Origin: Candidatus Colinaster equi
GTDB taxonomy: Bacteria; Bacillota; Clostridia; Lachnospirales; Lachnospiraceae
DNA: 45,030 nt
Assembly (NCBI GenBank): GCA_018064425.1
Contig: JAGHVF010000015.1
Span: 1-45,030 of the forward strand
Reading direction: 5' to 3'
Shown here: positions 1 through 5,694 of the stretch, piece by piece
Layout: every line of letters begins with the position of its first letter
Position numbering within the stretch: the stretch's first letter is position 1
Program-made: the position numbers and the translations under genes
The notes under the pieces: model-generated
Database searches by the model: none
The model's input: the letters and a program-made list of their open reading frames with translations, nothing else
What the model was told of the DNA's origin: nothing

Positions 1-2
1 GC

Positions 3-77
3 ACCACATCCGGCAATGATATAACCATGCCCATATTTGGGCTGAGTAATCCTGAGATAATAAAAGTAGCTGTGTAA
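3..77 (+). CDS. C-terminal end of an unidentified protein (partial)
   Basis: The frame is open from the left window edge to a TAA at 75-77 and ends in the peptide PIFGLSNPEIIKVAV. The rest of the gene lies outside the window, so neither family nor start can be judged. The stop codon is followed at once by a small hairpin (77-88), which fits a real gene end. It could also be another truncated fragment like those further right. Too short to name. Confidence 0.35.
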   Translation, partial: TTSGNDITMPIFGLSNPEIIKVAV

Positions 78-170
78 CCCGAAAGGGTAGCAGTAAGGGT
101 GTCATGGACGCACCCCGGGATCTACGCGGCGAAGCCGCGCGCACCTGATGCTCGGTAATTCAATTACCGA
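77..170. other. Cluster of four small hairpins, unusually GC-rich
   Basis: Four potential hairpins stand almost back to back: ACCC-GAAA-GGGT (77-88, a GNRA-type loop), GGGTG/CACCC (97-115), CGCGGC-GAA-GCCGCG (125-139) and CGGTAATT-C-AATTACCG (153-169, perfect 8-bp stem). The stretch 100-150 is much richer in G+C than its surroundings. None has a U-run, so they are not ordinary terminators. They could be a structured RNA, the end of a mobile element or a recombination site; no known RNA family was recognised. Confidence 0.4.
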
Positions 171-456
171 TGTAGTTCACAAAGTATAACAGCAGAAAAT
201 GTAGATATTACTGAGGCGCTGGCAGCAAAAGAGTATTTCTCATACTATCATGAAGGGGTAAATAGGCGCATAGATGACTCAATCAAGGGATGGCTATATA
301 AGGATAGGTCCAGAAGTATTTATGCGTGTAGTACAGAATAGAAAGGCTTCAGAGAAACATTACCGGAGAATTGATGAAGTCAAACCTAAAACAGGTGTTG
401 TAAGATTATTAAGGCCTATATATAGTATGATTGGCTGTATGAAATACAAGATGTAA
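159..456 (+). pseudogene. Degenerate coding remnant, possibly transposase-like
   Basis: Two overlapping reading frames look like pieces of one decayed gene. Frame A is open from 159 to the TAG at 339-341 and contains AAKEYFSYYHEGVNRRIDD. Frame B (ATG at 274, stop 454-456, 60 codons) contains GYIRIGPEVFMRV and a basic tail. The YYHxxxxRI pattern followed after a frame change by a GPEVF-like stretch faintly recalls the C-terminal end of IS3-type DDE integrases, but this is weak. Frame B alone could be a 60-codon orphan gene. It stops two bases before hairpin repeat copy 1. Confidence 0.3.
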
Positions 457-458
457 TA

Positions 459-494
459 CCTGAATGACTCACCAAAAATGGTGCATCGTTCAAC
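459..494 (+). repeat. Hairpin repeat, copy 1 of 5
   Basis: 36-bp unit with left arm TGAATGACTCACCA, loop AAAA and right arm TGGTGCATCGTTCA, then AC. The arms form an imperfect 14-bp stem. One change from the most common version (C to T in the left arm). It begins two bases after a stop codon and runs directly into another reading frame on its right. Confidence 0.8.
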
Positions 495-617
495 AGAATT
501 GCGAGAAACCAATCAGAAAGATTTAGAAAAATGGCAAAAGGTGGAGATGATACGATACATCCATATATTAACAGCGTAATAGATAAATTTTTCGCAGCGA
601 AAGGGATAAAACGATGA
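468..617 (+). pseudogene. Gene 3' end joined to hairpin repeat copy 1
   Basis: A frame open from inside the repeat continues for about 49 codons to a TGA at 615-617. It contains FNRIARNQSERFRKMAKG and ends IDKFFAAKGIKR. The first ATG is at 531 and would give 28 residues. The stop overlaps the ATG of the next gene (ATGA at 614-617), the arrangement of translationally coupled genes. The likeliest reading is the surviving 3' end of a longer gene whose 5' part was replaced by the repeat. Family not recognised. Confidence 0.3.
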
Positions 618-811
618 CATGGGATGAAATGGACGACGTTATATTTGACGGAACAAAAAATGAAGTAAATAACCTAAAGTGCCCAGATTGCAATACAAAA
701 GTATATATACAATACACAGCAAAATGGGGCGCATTGACTTACGGGTGTAAAAAATGCGGCCGTGTAGTGAAACTGTGTAAAGCGCCAGAACCGAATTATA
801 TTAGCGAATAA
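614..811 (+). CDS. Small zinc-ribbon protein
   Basis: 65 residues with two CxxC knuckles, CPDC near residue 23 and CKKC near residue 45, spaced as in a single treble-clef zinc ribbon. There is no membrane segment and no further domain, so the likely property is zinc binding; the role is unknown. The start is an ATG overlapping the stop of the preceding fragment (ATGA), which suggests coupled translation; no good Shine-Dalgarno sequence is seen. It sits between hairpin repeats 1 and 2 and so counts as the cargo of one module. Orphan-like protein. Confidence 0.6.
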   Translation: MTWDEMDDVIFDGTKNEVNNLKCPDCNTKVYIQYTAKWGALTYGCKKCGRVVKLCKAPEPNYISE

Positions 812-820
812 GGAGAGAAC

Positions 821-868
821 ATGGACAACTTCAAAGCGGTATATAAATACTATCAACAAAGAGTTTGA
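821..868 (+). CDS. Very short ORF, possible truncated gene start
   Basis: ATG at 821 is preceded by a strong AGGAGAG ribosome site (811-817) and encodes only 15 residues, MDNFKAVYKYYQQRV. It stops 22 bases before hairpin repeat copy 2. The strong ribosome site on so short a frame suggests the 5' end of a gene whose remainder was lost where the repeat inserted or recombined. It could also be a genuine micro-peptide. Confidence 0.3.
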   Translation: MDNFKAVYKYYQQRV

Positions 869-890
869 CACGCTCTCGCAATCTGTTATA

Positions 891-926
891 CTTGAATGAC
901 CCACCCAAAATGGTGCATTGTTCAAC
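891..926 (+). repeat. Hairpin repeat, copy 2 of 5
   Basis: Same orientation as copy 1. It differs from the common form at three places (second base, one loop base, one right-arm base), with the CACC/GGTG stem core kept. Similarity to copy 3 extends about 27 bp further left, beginning TTTGACAC in both, so these two copies share a unit of about 60 bp. Confidence 0.75.
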
Positions 927-998
927 AGACTTGGTCAGGTTATAAAGCAGGAAGCTGCAAGCTGTGGATGACTTCGCCTTATTCCGGTAGACTCTATT

Positions 999-1265
999 AT
1001 GTTTGTATATATAGAAGTAGAGTTTGAGGATGGAACTCGTAAGTTTTATTATGAAAATGAACGTGAATTTGAACATTTTGAAAGTAATTTTAGTAGTAAA
1101 AGATTTACCTCATATCATGAGTTTTTTACCACTGAAGAGTTAGGGATAGAAAAACGTGGAAGTTTGGAACTTAAATATTATGTTCGTCGTAGTAGCGATA
1201 GCTATGAGATAGTGTCACTTACAGATAAAAAACAGGAATTATCAGATCTCCTAATTCTTTCATGA
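999..1265 (+). CDS. Hypothetical acidic small protein
   Basis: 88 residues, hydrophilic, rich in Glu, Phe and Tyr (motifs EVEFEDGTRKFYYENERE and ELKYYVRRSSDSYE). No signal peptide, membrane segment or known motif. The alternating charged and aromatic pattern suggests a small beta-rich fold of the sort found in immunity or orphan cassette proteins, but this is only an impression. No clear ribosome site precedes the ATG. It lies between hairpin repeats 2 and 3 and ends in a good terminator at 1271-1314, which supports it being a real transcribed gene. Confidence 0.45.
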   Translation: MFVYIEVEFEDGTRKFYYENEREFEHFESNFSSKRFTSYHEFFTTEELGIEKRGSLELKYYVRRSSDSYEIVSLTDKKQELSDLLILS

Positions 1266-1270
1266 AATAA

Positions 1271-1326
1271 GCCAGATTTTAAACGTATAAATATATAAGC
1301 GTCTAAAGTCTGGCTATAATTATTTT
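1271..1326. terminator. Bidirectional terminator between convergent genes
   Basis: Arms GCCAGATTTTAAACG (1271-1285) and CGTCTAAAGTCTGGC (1300-1314) pair over nearly 15 bp, followed on the plus strand by an A/T-rich run with TTTTTT. It separates the 88-residue gene from the convergent sulfhydrylase fragment. Confidence 0.75.
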
Positions 1327-2295
1327 TTATATTGAAGCAAGTGCCTGTTTTAAGTCATTGATTATATCATCTATATTTTCTATACCAACAGACAGTCTTA
1401 TTAAATCTGGTGAAATATCAGATTCGATAAGCTGCGAATCTGATAACTGTCTGTGTGTGTGGCTTGCAGGGTGTAACAGGCATGATTTTGAATCTGCTAC
1501 ATGTGTTACAATCGAAATTAATTTAAGCTTATCCATAAAGGTTACAGATGCGTCTCGTCCACCTTTGATAGCAAAAGCAAGTACTCCGCATGAACCCTTT
1601 GGAAGATATTTCTTTGCCAATTCATGATTTACATCATCCTCTAAATCTGAATAATGAACCCATGCAACTTTATCCTGCTCTTTCAAAAACTTTGCTACTT
1701 CCAAGGCGTTCTCACAATGCTTTTCCATACGTAGATGAAGAGTTTCAAGTCCGGCATTTATGTAAAAAGCATTTTGTGGAGATTGAATAGAACCGAAATC
1801 TCTCATTAGCTGGGCGGTTGCTTTTGTTATATATGCTCCTTTACCAAATTGTTTTGTATATGTTATTCCATGGTATGATTCGTCTGGCGTGGTAAGTCCA
1901 GGGAACTTATCTGCATATTTATCCCAATCAAAGTTACCACTGTCAACTATACAACCTCCAACTGAAATTCCATGACCATCTATATATTTAGTAGTAGAGT
2001 GAGTGACTATATCGGCACCCCATTCAAATGGTCTACAGTTAATTGGTGTAGCAAATGTATTATCAATTATAAGTGGAACACCATGCTTGTGAGCAAGTAA
2101 TGAGAACTTTTCAATGTCCAGAACCTGTACTGTTGGATTAGTAATTGTTTCACCAAATATTGCTTTTGTATTTGGTTTAATATACTTCTCAAGTTCTTCC
2201 AGTGGAAGTGTTTGATCAACAAAAGTACATTCTATTCCCATTTTTTTCATTGTTACTCCAAATAAATTGTAGGTTCCGCCATATATTGAAGACGA
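1327..2295 (-). pseudogene. O-acetylhomoserine sulfhydrylase, 5'-truncated
   Basis: The minus-strand frame encodes the C-terminal three quarters of a Cys/Met-metabolism PLP enzyme (O-acetylhomoserine aminocarboxypropyltransferase, MetY type), which makes homocysteine from O-acetylhomoserine and sulfide. Recognisable parts: SSSIYGGTYNLFGVTMKKMG, the GETITNPTVQVLDI stretch, IIDNTFATP, the PLP-lysine segment HSTTKYIDGHG, and a normal C-terminus. Homologous sequence runs upstream past the ATG at 2250 to about 2293, then stops abruptly; roughly the first 100 residues of a usual 425-residue protein are missing and unrelated sequence follows. Loss of the N-terminal part, which contributes to the subunit interface and PLP phosphate binding, makes it almost certainly inactive. 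Confidence 0.75.
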
Positions 2296-2451
2296 TGTAA
2301 TGAAACTGGATGGCAGGAAAGTGAATACTGGTGGGACTTCGAAAACATATGGTGGACACTAAACGAGCAGACCGGAGAGTTTGAGTTTAAAGAGGACACA
2401 CCGGAAAGAGTAAAAAAGAGCTTCGAGCTTTGGAAAAATAACGGAAAATAA
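2293..2451 (+). pseudogene. C-terminal fragment of an unidentified gene
   Basis: Plus-strand frame open from the sulfhydrylase breakpoint to a TAA at 2449-2451, about 52 codons. It has protein-like composition, with ESEYWWDFENIWWTLNEQ and a charged end, VKKSFELWKNNGK. It has no start codon of its own near the left end, so it reads as the 3' end of a gene joined to the broken sulfhydrylase. It stops 27 bp before hairpin repeat copy 3. Family unknown. Confidence 0.4.
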
Positions 2452-2478
2452 AAATTTGACACCTTCTGCGAGTATGTT

Positions 2479-2514
2479 CCTGAATGACCCACCAAAAATG
2501 GTGCATCGTTCAAC
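2479..2514 (+). repeat. Hairpin repeat, copy 3 of 5
   Basis: Matches the common form: left arm TGAATGACCCACCA, loop AAAA, right arm TGGTGCATCGTTCA. Similarity with copy 2 extends leftward to about 2455. Confidence 0.8.
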
Positions 2515-2618
2515 GAAGAAATGGCTTGGACTAGTAGAAACCCGGACGCGAAAAGATCAAATTAACTTGTTTTACTGAGTGAAGCATTGCTTGAGGTTTT
2601 CACAATGGAGGAAAAACC

Positions 2619-2788
2619 ATGAAGGATATGGAAAACAAGGATTTTATGGCTAACCAGATTAACGATAGATTGTGGAACGTAGTATAGGTGCAGATCTTTT
2701 TGGGTGGATAAACGGGTTTGAAGTTATATATTGTTCAGATACCAAAACACTTCCGAAAGAAATTAAGGAACCTGATTGGATATTGTGA
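2619..2788 (+). pseudogene. Small gene, apparently frameshifted
   Basis: ATG at 2619 lies after GGAGGAAAAACC (a good ribosome site) and reads MKDMENKDFMANQINDRLW before a TAG at 2685-2687. From about 2665 another frame continues with GADLFGWINGFEVIYCSD and ends KEIKEPDWIL at a TGA (2786-2788). Together they could be one 55-60 residue protein broken by a one-base change, or two unrelated pieces. No family recognised. It directly precedes the desulfurase fusion gene. Confidence 0.3.
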
Positions 2789-2808
2789 AAGAACGGACCG
2801 GTGATTTA

Positions 2809-4293
2809 ATGAATACTTCAATTATTAGGATTACTCCTGAAAATCATGATGAATATATCAACAAAACAGACAGGCCGATTGTCATTTTGTATTTTAGCGA
2901 ATTCTGTGTGCATTGCAAAAGAGCAATCAGAAGCCTGTTCGTAATGTCCCAAAGTATGGATGGCATACTGAATTTCGGTATGTGTCAGGTGGATGGACTG
3001 GACGATTTCAGATTGGAAAAGGGGATAATTAACCTCCCTTCTATATGTGTTTGGCAGAATGGGGAAAAACTCGAATTCCAAGAGGGATTTGATGAAATAT
3101 ATGGAATCGGTAATGCCTTGAAAGCAACTCTTGTTCCGAATCCGAATCTTCGTTATGTTTATGCAGACAATGCGGCAACAACAAAAATCTCTAAAACAGC
3201 CTTAGAGGCTTTCGTCAATTGCTCGAATGAGTATTTCGGAAACCCGTCAGGAAATTATGAGACAGGTAAGAAAGCAAAAAGCGTAATCCGAAATGCAAAG
3301 AGAACTATTGCAAGCTGCCTTGGCCTTAAGAACGGAAAAGTAATCTTCACCTCCGGCGGAACGGAAGCAGACAATATGGCTATTTGCTCGGCACTTGATT
3401 TTGGTAGGGAAACGGGCAGAAAACACGTCATTGTTTCCTCTATTGAACATCATGCTGTTTTAAATGCAATAGAAAAGTATGCTTCGGATGATTTCCGTAT
3501 CACTGTTTTGCCGGTTTCTTCGGGCGGATATGTAAATGCTTCGGATGTAAGAGAGAGTATATGTGAAGACACTTGTCTTGTAAGTGTGATGCTTGCGAAT
3601 AATGAGGTTGGAACAATTCAACCGATTAAAACAATTGGGGCGTTATGCAAAAAGAACGATATCCTTTTTCATGTGGATGCAGTGCAAGCGGCAGGACACA
3701 TTCCAGTCGCTTTTTCGGAATGTAATATAGATTATTTGGCTATATCAGCCCATAAATTCAATGGTCCCAAAGGGGTAGGGGCGTTGCTTGTTAATGCAGG
3801 AAAACCAATATCGCGAATTATTGCAGGCGGACATCAGGAATATGGATTTCGAGCCGGGACCGAGAATGTTCCGGGGATTGGGTCGATGGCTGCCGCTTTA
3901 CATGATTCCTGTAAGGGAATGAAAGAGAATGCGGCGCGAATAAGGCAGCTAAAAGAATTACTTGTAGAAGGGCTGTGTACGATTCCCGATGTAAGAATCA
4001 ATAACACATCGCAAAACGTTTTGCCGGGAATACTAAGTGTGTCAATTAAAGGAGTAAATGCAAAGGCACTTTCGTATGTATTAGATGAAGCAGAAGGGGT
4101 AACAGTGTCAACCGGCGCTGCTTGTACCAGTATGGAAAGTAATTTGAGCCATGTTTTACTTGCCATGAAAATGAAGGAAGACAGAATTACTTCCACGGTT
4201 CGCATCTCCTTGGGTACGAACAATGATGAGGAAGATATTCAATATTTGATTAGCGCGTTTGAGAGATCAATCAGGTATTTAAGAAAAAAATAA
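2809..4293 (+). CDS. Thioredoxin-cysteine desulfurase fusion
   Basis: About 494 residues. The first 110 form a thioredoxin-like domain with a redox CVHC motif (residues 33-36) and a following IINLPSICVW segment, where thioredoxins carry their cis-proline loop. The rest (from YVYADNAATT) is a NifS/IscS-type PLP cysteine desulfurase: GGTEADN, SIEHHAV, HVDAVQAAGH, the PLP lysine in SAHKFNGPKG, RAGTEN, and the persulfide cysteine in TGAACTS near residue 439. Expected reaction: removal of sulfur from cysteine as a protein persulfide; the thioredoxin part could reduce or pass on that sulfur. ATG 2809 gives a normal thioredoxin start; a TTG at 2776 with an AAGGA site would add 11 residues. Two Cys-rich leader peptides follow in the same direction, suggesting a role in their modification. 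Confidence 0.85.
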   Translation: MNTSIIRITPENHDEYINKTDRPIVILYFSEFCVHCKRAIRSLFVMSQSMDGILNFGMCQVDGLDDFRLEKGIINLPSICVWQNGEKLEFQEGFDEIYGIGNALKATLVPNPNLRYVYADNAATTKISKTALEAFVNCSNEYFGNPSGNYETGKKAKSVIRNAKRTIASCLGLKNGKVIFTSGGTEADNMAICSALDFGRETGRKHVIVSSIEHHAVLNAIEKYASDDFRITVLPVSSGGYVNASDVRESICEDTCLVSVMLANNEVGTIQPIKTIGALCKKNDILFHVDAVQAAGHIPVAFSECNIDYLAISAHKFNGPKGVGALLVNAGKPISRIIAGGHQEYGFRAGTENVPGIGSMAAALHDSCKGMKENAARIRQLKELLVEGLCTIPDVRINNTSQNVLPGILSVSIKGVNAKALSYVLDEAEGVTVSTGAACTSMESNLSHVLLAMKMKEDRITSTVRISLGTNNDEEDIQYLISAFERSIRYLRKK

Positions 4294-4333
4294 ATTGGGG
4301 CTTTGAGTAGCCATGTGCTATGATTGCTTCGTA

Positions 4334-4339
4334 TATAAT
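4334..4339 (+). promoter_or_regulatory. Possible promoter -10 box for the peptide genes
   Basis: TATAAT in the 103-bp gap before the first peptide gene. No convincing -35 box at 16-18 bp. It may allow the peptides to be transcribed independently of the desulfurase gene. Confidence 0.3.
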
Positions 4340-4396
4340 TGTAGACACAGTAATACAAGGCGGATTCTTAGAAAGCGATGAAGGAAGGGTAATGAG

Positions 4397-4603
4397 ATGA
4401 AAAAGAGCGAGAAATATACGATGGATGAAATCAAAGCTTTATCAGAGCTTAGCGAATCAGAACTGGATAATATTGTGGGCGGTACGGATACTGAAGAAGG
4501 GAAAGACGCGGATGATTCTTCAGCAGGATTATGTCCGGTAAGGAAATTCTGTGTGGAACACATGGGTCGTGCGCACAGAATATGCAATATGGTTGACTGC
4601 TAG
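4397..4603 (+). CDS. Double-glycine-leader Cys-rich peptide precursor 1
   Basis: 68 residues. The leader contains ALSELSESELDNIVGG, a classic bacteriocin-type signal with GG at residues 28-29. The predicted core of 39 residues has four cysteines (46, 52, 63, 68) and the pattern KFCVEHMGRAHRIC. Such leaders are normally recognised by maturation enzymes and removed by C39-peptidase ABC exporters; none is in the window. The start is an ATG after GGAAGGGTAATGAG. The gene is a tandem relative of the next one: leaders are nearly identical at DNA level, cores are diverged, as in ribosomally made, modified peptides. The neighbouring desulfurase fusion is the only candidate tailoring enzyme seen. Confidence 0.75.
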   Translation: MKKSEKYTMDEIKALSELSESELDNIVGGTDTEEGKDADDSSAGLCPVRKFCVEHMGRAHRICNMVDC

Positions 4604-4649
4604 GTGAATGAAAAACAAACTTAATAAAAAAAGAGTATGGGGCTATGAG

Positions 4650-4844
4650 ATGAAAAAGAACGAGACTTATACGATGGATGAAATCAATGCTTTATCAGAG
4701 CTTAGCGATTCAGAATTGGATAATATTGTGGGCGGTACGGATACTGAAGATGATGAGGATTCGTGTGTGGGATGTAGTGCTGCAAAGAAATTATGTATTA
4801 AGCATTTGGGATCAGGCAGCAGAGTTTGCGCTGGGATGAGTTAG
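4650..4844 (+). CDS. Double-glycine-leader Cys-rich peptide precursor 2
   Basis: 64 residues, starting at the ATG at 4650 because the leader then aligns residue for residue with precursor 1; an in-frame ATG at 4608 would add 14 residues and break the match. GG is at residues 28-29. The 35-residue core has cysteines at 39, 42, 49 and 60 and the pattern KLCIKHLGSGSRVC, sharing C-[IV]-x-H-[LM]-G-x3-R-[IV]-C with precursor 1. The sequence before the start (GGGGCTATGAG) also resembles that of precursor 1, so the whole unit was duplicated. The TAG is 6 bp before truncated hairpin repeat copy 4. Confidence 0.75.
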   Translation: MKKNETYTMDEINALSELSDSELDNIVGGTDTEDDEDSCVGCSAAKKLCIKHLGSGSRVCAGMS

Positions 4845-4849
4845 GCAAA

Positions 4850-4868
4850 CCTGAATGACCCACCAAAA
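4850..4868 (+). repeat. Hairpin repeat, copy 4 of 5 (truncated)
   Basis: Only the left arm and loop remain (CCTGAATGACCCACCAAAA); at 4869 the sequence switches to coding sequence of an epimerase fragment. The right arm is missing, so this copy was cut at the hairpin tip. Confidence 0.7.
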
Positions 4869-4869
4869 G

Positions 4870-5007
4870 GCGTTCCAGATTACCTCGAACGAGACATTGA
4901 CATGGAATCAGATATATCAATGTATTGCGGATGCTTTAAATGTAGAATTGAAGGCAGTACATGTATCATCTGAGTTGTTAGCGCAAATAAGAGTAAAGGA
5001 TAAATAA
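4870..5007 (+). pseudogene. C-terminal fragment of an NAD-dependent epimerase/dehydratase
   Basis: The frame from the repeat breakpoint to the TAA at 5005-5007 reads AFQITSNETLTWNQIYQCIA followed by DALNVELKAVHVSSELLA. This is the well-known C-terminal part of short-chain NAD-dependent epimerases (the ITSDExLTWNQIY region). The Rossmann N-terminal part and catalytic YxxxK are absent, so it is a dead fragment. It is joined without a gap to truncated repeat copy 4, which dates the breakpoint to a recombination at the hairpin loop. Confidence 0.6.
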
Positions 5008-5012
5008 TTAAT

Positions 5013-5486
5013 ATGAATGAAAAAAAATTGGAGTATATGAAAATGGCCGTTGAGCAGGCACAAGAAGGAATTCATAATGGACATGGCGGTCCCTTTGGAA
5101 GCATCATTGTTAAAGATGGCAAGATAATTGGTCGTGGTCATAATATGGTACTTAAGAATACGGACTCTACAGCTCACGGTGAAGTTGTGGCAATTAGAAA
5201 TGCTGAACAGGAGATAAATTCCTATGATTTAACTGGCGCTGAAATATATACAACAGGGGAGCCTTGTCCTATGTGTCTTGCTGCATGTATGTGGGCCAAT
5301 ATTTCAAAGGTTTATTATGGCTGTACTATTGATGATAATGAGAAAATTGGGTTTAGAGATGCAAAGTTTGATCATTTATTAGGCGGTCGAACTAAAATGT
5401 CAGACTATCTTGAGCAGATTGGTCATGAAATGTGTTTAGAATTATTTGATGAATACAATGATATTACAGATCGAATAATATACTAA
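5013..5486 (+). CDS. Nucleoside/guanine deaminase
   Basis: 157 residues, the usual length of small bacterial guanine deaminases (GuaD type). Zinc ligands of the CDA fold are clear: H and the catalytic glutamate in TAHGEVVAIR, and the two cysteines in EPCPMCLAACMW; GGPFGSIIVKDG is the family N-terminal motif. Expected reaction: hydrolytic deamination of guanine to xanthine (or a related base) in the cytosol. The motif is HGE rather than the commoner HAE, which leaves substrate choice open. It is a complete gene sitting between repeat copies 4 and 5, after the epimerase scrap; AAAGGAT upstream is a modest ribosome site. Confidence 0.8.
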   Translation: MNEKKLEYMKMAVEQAQEGIHNGHGGPFGSIIVKDGKIIGRGHNMVLKNTDSTAHGEVVAIRNAEQEINSYDLTGAEIYTTGEPCPMCLAACMWANISKVYYGCTIDDNEKIGFRDAKFDHLLGGRTKMSDYLEQIGHEMCLELFDEYNDITDRIIY

Positions 5487-5526
5487 TCTCTTGGTGGATA
5501 AATTATTCCCCATAAGAAATAGTTAA

Positions 5527-5562
5527 CCCGAATGACCCACCAAAAATGGTGCATCGTTCAAC
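5527..5562 (+). repeat. Hairpin repeat, copy 5 of 5
   Basis: One base from the common form (CCCGAATG instead of CCTGAATG). Last copy in the window; to its right starts the conserved DUF4130 gene region, so it appears to mark the edge of the patchwork. Confidence 0.8.
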
Positions 5563-5575
5563 CGAAAAACTCATA

Positions 5576-5639
5576 CTTACACTACATCGCGAACCCTGCC
5601 GGTCGTGTAAATACTCCAAAACTGCAATCTTACACTACA
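5576..5639. repeat. Two 11-bp direct repeats downstream of copy 5
   Basis: CTTACACTACA occurs at 5576-5586 and again at 5629-5639, 53 bp apart, in the 130-bp gap between repeat copy 5 and the DUF4130 gene. No gene or terminator was recognised in this gap. Function unknown. Confidence 0.4.
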
Positions 5640-5694
5640 CCACACGCAACGATACGTGATGGTTTGCATAATGTCACGCCACTCTGAATCAACC

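Noticed and set aside
77-170. Group II intron domain V or retron RNA
   Set aside because: A GNRA-like hairpin is present, but the AGC triad, bulge and a reverse transcriptase gene are not.
479-617. Short peptides starting MVHRST at the ATG inside the repeats
   Set aside because: Every full repeat copy yields one by chance of its sequence; they have no ribosome site and unrelated lengths and tails.
674-925. Minus-strand reading frame beginning in hairpin repeat copy 2
   Set aside because: It starts with the translated repeat (NNAPFWVGHS) and runs antisense to the zinc-ribbon gene; a similar start at copy 3 (2253-2513) shows that the repeat itself creates these frames.
2776-2808. TTG start adding 11 residues to the desulfurase fusion
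   Set aside because: It has an AAGGA site but lies inside the end of the preceding small frame, and the thioredoxin domain is complete from the ATG at 2809.
459-5562. CRISPR array
   Set aside because: Intervals between repeats are 400-2400 bp, unequal and coding; no cas genes.
459-5562. Canonical integron attC sites
   Set aside because: GTTCAAC at the repeat end fits RYYYAAC, but no GTTRRRY partner lies at the proper distance around the hairpin, and a GTTAGGC before copy 4 is simply the end of a gene. No integrase in the window.
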